From the NCBI GenBank assembly GCA_947501005.1, contig CANMTU010000001.1, forward strand, positions 2,783,407 through 2,847,406: 64,000 bases of DNA, written 5' to 3'. Below the pieces are notes generated by a model. That model saw only the letters and a program-made list of their open reading frames with translations. It did no database searches and had not been told where the DNA came from. Source of the stretch: an uncultured Erythrobacter sp. (GTDB taxonomy: Bacteria; Pseudomonadota; Alphaproteobacteria; Sphingomonadales; Sphingomonadaceae). Position numbers and translations under genes: made by a program. This document shows positions 18,615-27,069 of the stretch, piece by piece (positions within the stretch are counted from its first letter, which is position 1; each line of letters starts with the position of its first letter).

Positions 18615-19667
18615 ATGGCCATGCAACACAACCCACGAACCCTACGCCCCTTTGCTCTGGCGAACTGGCTGTTCGTGGTTGCCTTCATGGTCGTGGTGAT
18701 GGTGTCGGTCGGCGGGATCACGCGGCTGACGGAAAGCGGTCTCTCGATCACCGAATGGAAGCCCATCACGGGCGCCCTCCCCCCACTGTCGCAAGCCGCG
18801 TGGCAGGCAGAGTTCGACCTCTACCGGCAGACGGGCGAGTATATCAACGTCACCGGGCCAGCGGGGATGGACCTCGGCGCATTCCAGTTCATCTATTTCT
18901 GGGAGTGGTTCCATCGTCTGCTCGGCCGGGTGATCGGGTTGGCCTTCGCACTGCCGCTGGCGTGGTTCTGGCTGCGCGGCGCGATCCCGCCGGGCTACCG
19001 CCACCGCCTCGTCGCGCTGCTCGCGCTGGGCGGGCTGCAAGGCGTGTTCGGCTGGTTCATGGTCAAAAGCGGGCTGGCCGGCACGATGACCGATGTGAGC
19101 CATTTCTGGCTGTCGATCCATCTGCTGACCGCGCTGTTCACATTGGGTGGGCTGGTCTGGACCGCGCTCGACCTGCGGCGATACGCCCAGGGCCGGCGCG
19201 ACGCGGCGCGCTGGACCGGCACGGCGACATGGGTGGGGGCGGTGCTGTTCGTGCAATTGCTGCTCGGCGCGTGGGTGGCGGGCCTCAATGCCGGGCTGGC
19301 GAGCGATAGCTGGCCGTTGATGCAGGGCCGGCTGGTGCCCGAGATCGGGACGGCGAACGGCGTGCTGTGGGCCTTTACCCACGACCCGTTCGCGATCCAT
19401 TTCCTCCATCGCTGGTGGGCATGGGCGGCGCTTGCCGCTCTGCTTATCCTCGCGCGCAAGGTCCGCCCGATCGAGCGCAAGGCATCGATCGCGCTGCATA
19501 TCGCCATCGGCACGCAGATCCTGCTCGGCATCGCGACGGTCCTCACCGGAGTCGCCCTGTGGATCGCGGTGGCCCATCAGGTGGTGGGCGCACTGGTCGT
19601 CGCCGCCTTCGCGTGGGCCGTTCACCTGCTCGGGCGGAGCGACAAGGCTGCCATACGGGCGCGGTGA
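18615..19667 (+). CDS. ctaA: heme A synthase
   Basis: Integral membrane protein of about 350 residues that oxidises the methyl group of heme O to give heme A for aa3-type cytochrome oxidase. The first segment is followed by GGITRLTESGLSI and WKP-x-G-x-LPP, the signature of the COX15/CtaA family; heme-ligand histidines occur in WFHRLLG and in the second half FLHRWWAW and AHQVVG. Eight membrane spans fit. Start choice among TTG 18585, ATG 18615 and ATG 18621 is uncertain by a few residues. Presence implies an aa3 oxidase elsewhere. Confidence 0.95.
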   Translation: MAMQHNPRTLRPFALANWLFVVAFMVVVMVSVGGITRLTESGLSITEWKPITGALPPLSQAAWQAEFDLYRQTGEYINVTGPAGMDLGAFQFIYFWEWFHRLLGRVIGLAFALPLAWFWLRGAIPPGYRHRLVALLALGGLQGVFGWFMVKSGLAGTMTDVSHFWLSIHLLTALFTLGGLVWTALDLRRYAQGRRDAARWTGTATWVGAVLFVQLLLGAWVAGLNAGLASDSWPLMQGRLVPEIGTANGVLWAFTHDPFAIHFLHRWWAWAALAALLILARKVRPIERKASIALHIAIGTQILLGIATVLTGVALWIAVAHQVVGALVVAAFAWAVHLLGRSDKAAIRAR

Positions 19668-19834
19668 AGCGCCGGAGGTATTATTTTACCGCCGCGCTGA
19701 TCCCTGCAAATGCTTGACCTTCGCGGCATATCGCGCCATTTGCGCCCCGCTCGCGATCGGGATCGAAACCGGATTCGCGCCAAGGTAACGGGTGCCTTCG
19801 GGGTGCCTCAACATCAGAAACGGACACATCAGCC

Positions 19835-20314
19835 ATGAAGGCTCTCAGCAAGGTCACCCGGTCGATCAAACCGGCCGAGGTGGAAAAGAAGTGGCACATC
19901 GTCGATGCGGACGGCCTCGTCGTCGGCCGGCTCGCCGCGATCGTCGCCAACATCCTGCGCGGCAAGCACAAGCCCAGCTTCACCCCGCATGTCGATTGCG
20001 GCGATCACGTCATCATCCTTAACGCCGAAAAGGTGAAGTTCACCGGCAAGAAGATGAACGACAAGGTCTATTACAAGCATACCGGCTGGATCGGCGGCAT
20101 CAAGGAAACCACGCCCGCCAAGGTGCTGGAAGGCCGCTTCCCCGAACGCGTGCTGGAAAAGGCCGTGCAGCGCATGATCCCGCGCGGGCCGCTGGGCCGG
20201 GCGCAGATGAAGGCGCTCCACATCTATGCCGGGACGACGCATCCGCATGACGGCCAGCAGCCCGAGACGCTCGACGTCGCTTCGATGAACCGCAAGAACA
20301 AGGTTGCCGCATGA
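19835..20314 (+). CDS. rplM: 50S ribosomal protein L13
   Basis: Ribosomal protein of 159 residues. The [16 protein letters not shown] and the [10 protein letters not shown] regions are diagnostic, as is [11 protein letters not shown]. The ATG is preceded by about 160 bases of leader in which a TTGACC occurs (19714-19719) without a convincing -10 element. Its stop overlaps the start of rpsI (ATGA), the usual rplM-rpsI pair. Confidence 0.98.
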   Translation: MKALSKVTRSIKPAEVEKKWHIVDADGLVVGRLAAIVANILRGKHKPSFTPHVDCGDHVIILNAEKVKFTGKKMNDKVYYKHTGWIGGIKETTPAKVLEGRFPERVLEKAVQRMIPRGPLGRAQMKALHIYAGTTHPHDGQQPETLDVASMNRKNKVAA

Positions 20315-20832
20315 TGGCCGACACCAACACCACCGTATCCGATCTTGCCGACCTCAAGGATATCGCAGGCGACGCACCGCAGGGCGATTCGGCTGAAATC
20401 GCCCGCACGGCCGACGTGCCGCTGCGCGAACAGGAACTCGACAAGCAGGGCCGCGCCTACGCCACCGGTCGCCGCAAGGATGCGACCGCCCGCGTCTGGC
20501 TCAAGCCCGGCAGCGGCAAGATCACCGTCAATGGCAAGGATCAGGAAGTCTATTTCGCGCGTCCGACGCTGCGCCTGATCATCGACCAGCCCTTCGCCAT
20601 CACCGAACGCCAGGGCCAGTACGACATCGTCGCCACGGTTTCGGGCGGCGGTCTTTCCGGCCAGGCGGGCGCGGTGAAGCACGGCATCAGCCAGGCGCTG
20701 ACCAAATACGAACCGGCGCTGCGCAGCACGGTCAAGGCCGCCGGCTTCCTCACGCGCGACAGCCGCGTGGTGGAACGCAAGAAGTACGGCCGCGCCAAGG
20801 CCCGCCGCAGCTTCCAGTTCTCGAAGCGCTGA
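20311..20832 (+). CDS. rpsI: 30S ribosomal protein S9
   Basis: Ribosomal protein of 173 residues. The core has [14 protein letters not shown] and the C-terminus ends [11 protein letters not shown], whose final lysine-arginine contacts P-site tRNA. An acidic N-terminal extension of about 40 residues precedes the core, longer than in E. coli but usual in alphaproteobacteria. Two consecutive ATGs (20311, 20314) could start it. Followed by a strong terminator. Confidence 0.98.
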   Translation: MMADTNTTVSDLADLKDIAGDAPQGDSAEIARTADVPLREQELDKQGRAYATGRRKDATARVWLKPGSGKITVNGKDQEVYFARPTLRLIIDQPFAITERQGQYDIVATVSGGGLSGQAGAVKHGISQALTKYEPALRSTVKAAGFLTRDSRVVERKKYGRAKARRSFQFSKR

Positions 20833-20867
20833 TCCCGGCTTACCGGATCTTCAAGGATCACCAAAGA

Positions 20868-20899
20868 GGGCGGCTCGCACAAAGCGGGTCGCCCTTTTT
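20868..20899 (+). terminator. rho-independent terminator of rplM-rpsI
   Basis: An 11-base stem (GGGCGGCTCGC with GCGGGTCGCCC, including two G-T pairs), a 5-base ACAAA loop and a run of five T immediately after. It sits 35 bases after the rpsI stop and ends the ribosomal operon. Confidence 0.93.
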
Positions 20900-20945
20900 C
20901 TTTGGCATTGCCTGCCGGGGCCTGACCTTAAGTCTTGAGAGGCGC

Positions 20946-21806
20946 TCAGTGCACCGGCGGGTCGACGCGCGGCACCTGCCGCACGGGCGCGACCGGTTCG
21001 CCGGGCTGGCGCGGCGGGCGTGCATCTTCCGGCACATCGTCGATCTGCATGTCGCGGGTGCGCACGTCTTCGAGGTTGCGCACCTTGACCGACAGCTTGC
21101 CCTCCACCCATCGCAGCTCGTTAAAACTCGGAGGGGTCGAGCGGGTACGTTTCGACAGGGTGCCTGCCCCGACCATCCGGATCGGACCCTCGGGCGTCTG
21201 TTCGAGAATGTCGAAGGCATCGTGAACATGCCCCGACAGCACCGCGGCGACGGGCCTGCGGGCAAGTTCGCGCAAGGCCCGGTCCCCATGCCGGGTCAGC
21301 GCGGTGCCCTGCGTGCCCACTTCGCGCAAGGGGTGATGCACCGCCACCAGCGCCTGGGTTCCTTGCGGCAGGGCATCGATCGCCTTCAGGCACTTCTTCA
21401 GCGCCGCATCGGTGACCCAGCCCTTCGACCAGTTGAAGCGCGGCTGTGCGCGAACCGCCGTCTTCAGCGGCACGATCGCCAGACTGCCAAGATCGAGCTC
21501 GCATTCGACCTTCCCCTCCATCCCGCGAAACCGCTTGTAGGGAGTGAAGAACCGCTCGAACGGGTTGAAATAGGGCATGTCGTGATTGCCCACCTCGACC
21601 GTCACCGGCGCGTCGAGCGAATTGATCCAGTGCGTCGCGGCGGCGAATTCGCGGTGCCGCGCGCGCATGGTGAGATCGCCCGTAATCGCGACCGCGGCAG
21701 GCGCTTTCTCCGCGATTTCCTGTTTCACCCAGTCGAGCGCGCGATTGTTCTCGAGGCCGAAATGGATATCGGAGAGGTGGAAGATCAGCCGGTCGTCAGA
21801 AGCCAT
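20946..21806 (-). CDS. metallophosphoesterase
   Basis: A 286-residue calcineurin-like phosphoesterase. All five metal-binding blocks are visible: DIHFG near the N-terminus, ITGDLT, VGNHDMP, a central HHP (AVHHPLRE) and SGHVHDAF. The C-terminal 25 residues are proline-rich and probably disordered. Substrates of this group include cyclic nucleotides and phospholipid head groups. It overlaps by 11 bases the end of the lipid-kinase-like gene upstream, so the pair may act on phosphatidyl or sphingolipid intermediates; that is inference. Confidence 0.88.
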   Translation of the reverse strand: MASDDRLIFHLSDIHFGLENNRALDWVKQEIAEKAPAAVAITGDLTMRARHREFAAATHWINSLDAPVTVEVGNHDMPYFNPFERFFTPYKRFRGMEGKVECELDLGSLAIVPLKTAVRAQPRFNWSKGWVTDAALKKCLKAIDALPQGTQALVAVHHPLREVGTQGTALTRHGDRALRELARRPVAAVLSGHVHDAFDILEQTPEGPIRMVGAGTLSKRTRSTPPSFNELRWVEGKLSVKVRNLEDVRTRDMQIDDVPEDARPPRQPGEPVAPVRQVPRVDPPVH

Positions 21807-22650
21807 GATCGGTCGCTAGTAGATCGACTTCGCAGGGCGCCACCTCGAACTTCGCGCGCGGGGCAAGCTCCGCCGGTTCGCCGTCTATCAACACCCCGAT
21901 CGCGCTTCCGTCCGCGCTTTCCAGAACCATCTCCTCGAACAGGCCGAGCCGGGTGTGCGGGCCGTCCCGGAAGTTGCGGCGGATGAGGGCGAGGCCCTGC
22001 TGCACGAATTCGCCCACATCCTCGGCATGGAAACCGTCGAGCTGAAGGCCGCGATGGCTCGGTGTCATCTCGATCAGCGGGTAGCCTTCGGCCCGGCCGC
22101 GTTGCGGTTCGCGGCAATGGATCATGGCGCCGGAGGTGGATTTGGTCATGGCCTCGCTCGCCCCCTGTGCCATTTCGGCAAGATCGAGGTCACGCATGGC
22201 CTCGCGCACACTGTTCCATGCCGTTCCCGGCCCGGCGAGCAATCCGGCGAGCGCATCGCCCTTCTCGCACCGCGCGATCAGCGGGCGGATGCGCCGCGCG
22301 GCCCCTTCGCTGACGCGGTGGACGATCTCGCCCATCTCGACATCGCCGTGCAGCCGTTTCGACAACAGGTTCTTGGTCCCACCCGGCAGGACCATGATTT
22401 CGCCGCCCCACCCGTAGAGCCCGGTCACCGCAGCGTTCAACGTGCCGTCGCCGGTAAATACGGCCAGTCGCTCGATCCCGGCCCGGTCGAGATCGGCAGC
22501 GCTCGGCAGATCCTCGTCGGGAAAGTGGAGGGTTCGCGAGACCTTCATGTCGCACCGGCTGCAATGGCTCAGCAGGTCTTCGAGGGCGTTCTCGTTATTG
22601 CTGCCGCTTCGCGCATTGGTCAGCAGCCATATCTCAGGGACTCTGCTCAT
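21796..22650 (-). CDS. diacylglycerol kinase family protein
   Basis: A 284-residue relative of YegS/DgkB lipid kinases. The catalytic GDGTLN is at residues 67-72 and the second nucleotide block GGTKN at 90-94. It likely phosphorylates a lipid such as diacylglycerol or a sphingoid base, or a related sugar lipid. Co-directional with and overlapping the phosphoesterase gene. Confidence 0.87.
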   Translation of the reverse strand: MSRVPEIWLLTNARSGSNNENALEDLLSHCSRCDMKVSRTLHFPDEDLPSAADLDRAGIERLAVFTGDGTLNAAVTGLYGWGGEIMVLPGGTKNLLSKRLHGDVEMGEIVHRVSEGAARRIRPLIARCEKGDALAGLLAGPGTAWNSVREAMRDLDLAEMAQGASEAMTKSTSGAMIHCREPQRGRAEGYPLIEMTPSHRGLQLDGFHAEDVGEFVQQGLALIRRNFRDGPHTRLGLFEEMVLESADGSAIGVLIDGEPAELAPRAKFEVAPCEVDLLATDHGF

Positions 22651-22726
22651 AGACCCCTAGCGAGCGGAGCGCGCGCCGGTTCCCCGTGCCGTCACACCGC
22701 GCCCCGGTTCGGGACGGCGGCCCCTC

Positions 22727-23506
22727 TTACCGGCCGGCCATCGCCTTGACCTTGGGCAGATAGGTCCGCCCGATCCGCAAGGCCTCCCCATCGTCCAGTT
22801 CGACCGACCACACGCCCAGCCCGTCATGGCGGAGCCGTTCGATCCGGTCCTTGCGCAGGATGGTGGAGCGGTGGATGCGGATGAACTTCGCCGGGTCCAG
22901 CCGTTCCTCCAGCCCGGCGATCGTCTGCAGCAGGAGGTAGGACCGCCAACCATCCTCGGCGTTCACATGCAGCCTGACGTAATCGCGCTCCGCATCGATC
23001 CGGCCCACTTCGGCGGTGCCGATCCGCACCAGCTCGCTGCGATGCGGAATCCACAGCTCTTCCAGCCAGGCGCCGTCGCTGTTCGCACTCCCGTCTCCGC
23101 CTGCGCCGTCATCGCCGCGCCGCGCCCCGGCGCGTTCCACGGCCCGCCCGACCGCGCGCAGCAGCCGCTCCGGCTTCACCGGTTTGAGGACGTAATCGAC
23201 CGCGTCCAGATCGAACGCGTCCACCGCGAAATTGTCGTGCGCGGTGACGAAGATGACCGCCGGGCGCAGCGCCTCCTGGCTGAGCCGCCGGGCGACGCCC
23301 AGCCCGTCGAGTTCCGGCATCGTCATGTCGAGCAGCAGCAGATCGGGCTGCAATCGCCGCGTCATGGCGAGCGCCTCTTCCCCGTCGCTTGCCGTGCCGA
23401 CGACGGAGAGTTCGGCGATCTTGCGGCAGATCACTTCCATCCGTTCCACCGCCAGCGGCTCGTCGTCGACGATCAGGGTCCGCAAGGGTCGGGTTGGATC
23501 AACCAT
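22727..23506 (-). CDS. LytTR-family response regulator
   Basis: Transcription factor of 259 residues: receiver domain (residues 8-125) with acidic pocket D14-D15, phosphoacceptor D60 in LLLLDMTMP and the KPVKP lysine, then a glycine- and aspartate-rich linker and a LytTR DNA-binding domain from about 155 with the DYVRLHV and FIRIHRSTI blocks. The ATG at 23506 overlaps the end of the kinase gene by 8 bases, so the two are coupled. Regulated genes are unknown; LytTR factors often act on nearby promoters. Confidence 0.93.
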   Translation of the reverse strand: MVDPTRPLRTLIVDDEPLAVERMEVICRKIAELSVVGTASDGEEALAMTRRLQPDLLLLDMTMPELDGLGVARRLSQEALRPAVIFVTAHDNFAVDAFDLDAVDYVLKPVKPERLLRAVGRAVERAGARRGDDGAGGDGSANSDGAWLEELWIPHRSELVRIGTAEVGRIDAERDYVRLHVNAEDGWRSYLLLQTIAGLEERLDPAKFIRIHRSTILRKDRIERLRHDGLGVWSVELDDGEALRIGRTYLPKVKAMAGR

Positions 23507-24722
23507 GGCGCAGCAGGGGTAGCGCCAATCGGGTTTCGTAGCCATCCTCGATCCGGCCGGAATGCACCGATGCCGCATTGCCGAACCGAGCCGCCAGCCG
23601 GTCGCGCACATTGGCGAGACCGATGCCGAAGCCGTGATCGTCCGGCTTGTGCGCGCCCGGCCCATCATCCGCGACGCACAGGAGGAGGCGATCGCCGACT
23701 GCGCGCGCGGAAATGGCGATGGTGACCGGTCGCGAGGATGCCGAAACGCCGTATTTGACCGAGTTCTCGACCAGCGGCTGAAGGATCATGCCCGGTACGC
23801 GGCAATCGCGCAGGTCCTGCGGCAGGTCGATGGCGACCTTCAGCCGCTTGGGAAAGCGGACCGATTCGATTTCCAGATACAGCGCCTGCAGATCGAACTC
23901 GTCGGCCAAGCAGACATCGCCGGTCGGATCGTCCGCCAGCGAATGGCGATAGAAATGCGAGAGCGACTGGATCATCTGCTCGGCCTGTTCCTCCTTGCCG
24001 GTCAGAACCAACGCCGAGAGCGAGTTGAGGGTGTTGAACAGGAAATGCGGGTTCACCTGATAGCGCAGGCTGCGCAGTTCGGCGGCCTTGGCGGCGGTGC
24101 GGAATCGCTCGCCCCGCCGCTCCGCCAGTTGCGCTTCGCGCGCCGCGACCAGCGCGAGATAGAGCGCGGCCCAGGCCAGCAGCAGGAAGTACCGCCCCAG
24201 GGCAACGTCGGTGAACTGGCGCCAGCGCTCCATCCCTTCGGGCGCGCGGGCAAGCATGATGGTGGTGGCCGCCGGAACATCGGTTTCCGCAGGCGTCGGA
24301 ATGCCGGGAATGTCGACCAGGAGGTTGCCCGATTCGTCGCGCCGGATATTGACCCCTTCCCGCTCGCCGATCTTCTTCGCCACCCGCTCCTCGATGGAAG
24401 CGAAGGTCATCGCATTGATCTGGGCGATGGCGGCCGCCGCCGGCAGCGCCGCGACGAAGGCGACGAGGATCTGCACCCACATCGCGAAGCGTTCGAACAG
24501 CCGGATGGCGAGCCACAGCAGGACCGTGACGGCGACCCCGCCCAAGCACACCAGCGCGCGGCGCCAGAGCAGCTCGTCCTGCAATTCCAGCCCGACGATG
24601 GTGCCGCGCAGGGTCACCAGCAGGAAATAGGCCAGCCACAACCCCGCCATCGACAGCAGGACAGTGCGCAGCGGAACCCGGGCGCTGTCGGTTTCGGGCA
24701 GGGTCAGGGAATCGGCAACCAC
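23499..24722 (-). CDS. sensor histidine kinase, LytS/AlgZ type
   Basis: Membrane kinase of about 407 residues. Four transmembrane segments (about 20-38, 52-74, 80-103 and 177-194) with a 70-residue loop between the third and fourth, then the His_kinase domain with phosphoacceptor H226 in NPHFLFNTLNS and an ATPase domain with PLVENSVKYG (N box) and DDGPG. Partner of the LytTR regulator. A GTG at 24722 was taken as start because it avoids fumarase and keeps the first membrane helix; no strong ribosome site marks it. Confidence 0.9.
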   Translation of the reverse strand: MVADSLTLPETDSARVPLRTVLLSMAGLWLAYFLLVTLRGTIVGLELQDELLWRRALVCLGGVAVTVLLWLAIRLFERFAMWVQILVAFVAALPAAAAIAQINAMTFASIEERVAKKIGEREGVNIRRDESGNLLVDIPGIPTPAETDVPAATTIMLARAPEGMERWRQFTDVALGRYFLLLAWAALYLALVAAREAQLAERRGERFRTAAKAAELRSLRYQVNPHFLFNTLNSLSALVLTGKEEQAEQMIQSLSHFYRHSLADDPTGDVCLADEFDLQALYLEIESVRFPKRLKVAIDLPQDLRDCRVPGMILQPLVENSVKYGVSASSRPVTIAISARAVGDRLLLCVADDGPGAHKPDDHGFGIGLANVRDRLAARFGNAASVHSGRIEDGYETRLALPLLRHG

Positions 24723-24798
24723 GGCAAAAGCTGTAGGCGCGGTCGTCGCCCCCGCGCCAGCGCGGCGGTCGAGCGGGTGGCGGCGTTGGTCGATACCG

Positions 24799-26325
24799 CT
24801 ACTGCGCGGGCGCGACTTCGCCCGCGGCGATCCGGCGGCTCCATTCCGCAGGCGCCAGCTTGTGGACGTTGTTGCCGTGGGCATCCACCGCGACCGTCAC
24901 CGGCATGTCCTCCACCTCGAATTCGTAGATCGCTTCCATGCCGAGATCCTCGAAGGCGACGACCCGGGCGCTCTTGATCGCCCGGCTGACGAGATAGGCC
25001 GCCCCGCCCGTCGCCATCAAATAGGCAACCTTGAACCGGCTGATTACCTCGACCGCGTCCTGCCCGCGTTCCGCCTTGCCGATCATGGCGAGGAGGCCGA
25101 GGTCGAGCATCATCTCGGTGAACTTGTCCATCCGCGTGGCGGTGGTCGGGCCGGCGGGGCCGACGACCTCGCCCATGACCGGATCGACCGGGCCGACATA
25201 ATAGATCGCGCGGCCCCGGAAATCGACCGGCAGGTCTTCGCCCGCTTCGAGCATGTCGTGAATGCGCTTGTGCGCGGCATCGCGCCCGGTGAGCATCCGG
25301 CCCGAAAGCAGCAGGCGGTCGCCATCCTTCCAGCTTTCCACCTCCTGCGGAGTCAACCGGTCGAGATCGACGCGCCGCGCCGCCGCATCGGGCTTCCACG
25401 TCACCTGCGGATACTGATCGATCCGGGGCGGTTCGAGATAGGCAGGCCCGCTGCCATCGAGCGTGAAATGCGCATGGCGCGTCGCCGCGCAATTGGGGAT
25501 CATGCCGACCGGCTTGCCCGCCGCGTGGCAGGGCGCATCGAGGATCTTGACGTCGAGCACGGTGGACAGCCCTCCCAGCCCCTGCGCGCCGACGCCGGTG
25601 GCATTGACCGCATCGAAAATGTCGACCCGCAGCTTCTCGATATCGCTTTGCGGGCCGCGCTGTTTCAGCTGCCCCATGTCGATCGGCTCCATCAGCGACA
25701 GTTTGGCGAGCTTGAGGCAATGTTCCGCCGTCCCGCCGATGCCGATGCCGAGCATGCCGGGCGGGCACCAGCCCGCGCCCATCGAGGGGATCTGTTCGAG
25801 CACCCAGTCGACGATATTGTCCGACGGGTTCATCATCTTGAACTTGGACTTGTTCTCGCTCCCCCCGCCCTTGGCCGCGACGTCGATCGAGATCGTGTTG
25901 CCCGGCACCATCTCTACTGACAGGACGCAGGGCGTGTTGTCGCGCGTGTTGCGACGGGTGAAGGCGGGATCGGCGAGGATCGAGGCGCGCAGCTTGTTGT
26001 CGGGATCGTTATACGCCTTGCGCACCCCCTCATCGACGACCTCCTGAAGCGAACGCATGGTGTCGAGCCGGCAGCCCATGCCCCAGCGCACGAAGACGTT
26101 GACGATGCCGGTATCCTGGCAGATCGGCCGGTGGCCTTCGGCGCACATCCGGCTGTTGGTGAGGATCTGCGCAATCGCATCCTTGGCCGCCGGGCCCTGT
26201 TCCGCCTCGTAGGCATCGCCCAGCGCGCGGATGTAATCCATCGGGTGATAATAGGAGATATATTGCAGCGCGTCGGCCACGCTCTCGATCAGATCTTCTT
26301 CCTTGATGACTGTCATGTCGCTCAT
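24799..26325 (-). CDS. fumA: fumarate hydratase, class I (iron-sulfur)
   Basis: Reversible hydration of fumarate to malate in the citric acid cycle by a 4Fe-4S enzyme. The 508-residue chain has the two expected domains: an N-terminal cluster-binding region with CQDTGI and WCPPGMLGIGIGG and PNCAAT cysteines, and a C-terminal beta domain with GPAGPTTATRMD. The ATG at 26325 (MSDM) was taken; a second at 26316 is possible. It diverges from the PCMT-like/tolC operon across 141 bases. Confidence 0.95.
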   Translation of the reverse strand: MSDMTVIKEEDLIESVADALQYISYYHPMDYIRALGDAYEAEQGPAAKDAIAQILTNSRMCAEGHRPICQDTGIVNVFVRWGMGCRLDTMRSLQEVVDEGVRKAYNDPDNKLRASILADPAFTRRNTRDNTPCVLSVEMVPGNTISIDVAAKGGGSENKSKFKMMNPSDNIVDWVLEQIPSMGAGWCPPGMLGIGIGGTAEHCLKLAKLSLMEPIDMGQLKQRGPQSDIEKLRVDIFDAVNATGVGAQGLGGLSTVLDVKILDAPCHAAGKPVGMIPNCAATRHAHFTLDGSGPAYLEPPRIDQYPQVTWKPDAAARRVDLDRLTPQEVESWKDGDRLLLSGRMLTGRDAAHKRIHDMLEAGEDLPVDFRGRAIYYVGPVDPVMGEVVGPAGPTTATRMDKFTEMMLDLGLLAMIGKAERGQDAVEVISRFKVAYLMATGGAAYLVSRAIKSARVVAFEDLGMEAIYEFEVEDMPVTVAVDAHGNNVHKLAPAEWSRRIAAGEVAPAQ

Positions 26326-26405
26326 CGCGGCGCGTTCCCGTGTTGCAGATTTTCCCTCCCCGATACGCAGGAATTCGGCCACAGGTCAAAGCACTTGGAA
26401 GCGGT

Positions 26406-26457
26406 TTGACTTGCGCTATAGCATCGCTGACTTGCAACCGCGTATTATTGGTATAAC
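26406..26457 (+). promoter_or_regulatory. possible promoter elements of the PCMT-like/tolC operon
   Basis: In the 141-base gap between divergent fumA and the PCMT-like gene there is a TTGACT (26406-26411) and, nearer the start, a TATAAC (26452-26457) preceded by TTGCAA at a short 14-base spacing. A start just after TATAAC would give an almost leaderless message. Spacings are not ideal, so this is only a weak call. Confidence 0.25.
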
Positions 26458-26466
26458 ACAGCAGGC

Positions 26467-27069
26467 ATGATGACCCTCACTGACGAGACCCGGATCGACC
26501 ACGCCGCCGCGCGCAAGGCCATGATCGACAGCCAGTTGCGCACCAGCGGCGTCAACGAGGCTTTCGTCCTTTCGCGCATGGCCGTCGTCCCGCGCGAGGA
26601 TTTCGTCCCGGCCGAGGCGCGCGGCTTTGCCTATATGGACCGCGCCGTGCCGCTGGGCGAAGGGCGCTTCCTGCCGGCGCCGGTATTTCACGGGGCGATG
26701 CTGGCCGAGGCCCGGCCCCGGGCGAACGACCGCGTTCTGGTGGTGGACGGGGGCAGCGGCTACCTTGCCGAACTGGTCCGGCCGATGGTCGAGACGGTCG
26801 CGGTGGTCGATCCCCGCTCCGGCGCGGCCGGAGACTCGGACGGGACCTTCACCCTCATCCTGGTCGACGGGGCGATCGAACAGGTGCCGGCCGATCTTGC
26901 CGCTCTCGTCGAACCCGACGGGCGGATCGTGACCGGCGTGGTCGAGCGGGGGGTCACCCGGCTTGCCACCGGGCGGCATTCCGGCACGGGGATCGCCCTC
27001 TTGCCACTGGCGGAAATGGGCATTCCGCGCCTAGCCGCCTTCGACCGGCCCGCACGCTGGAACTTCTGA
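26467..27069 (+). CDS. protein-L-isoaspartate O-methyltransferase-like protein, shortened
   Basis: A 200-residue member of the PCMT family. The N-terminal RxxMIDSQLRTSGV and VPREDFVP blocks and the AdoMet motif VVDGGSGYL (92-100) are seen, as is the later ILVDGAIEQVP. Between the acidic end of strand 2 (D115) and the post-motif strand at 130 only about 14 residues remain, where normal enzymes have around 45, so part of the AdoMet pocket is missing and activity is doubtful. It shares a TGATG junction with tolC, an arrangement found repeatedly in this lineage. Confidence 0.78.
   Translation: MMTLTDETRIDHAAARKAMIDSQLRTSGVNEAFVLSRMAVVPREDFVPAEARGFAYMDRAVPLGEGRFLPAPVFHGAMLAEARPRANDRVLVVDGGSGYLAELVRPMVETVAVVDPRSGAAGDSDGTFTLILVDGAIEQVPADLAALVEPDGRIVTGVVERGVTRLATGRHSGTGIALLPLAEMGIPRLAAFDRPARWNF

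Noticed and set aside
19714-19742. Promoter of rplM from TTGACC
   Set aside because: The -10 position 17 bases on reads CATTTG, which has too few matches.
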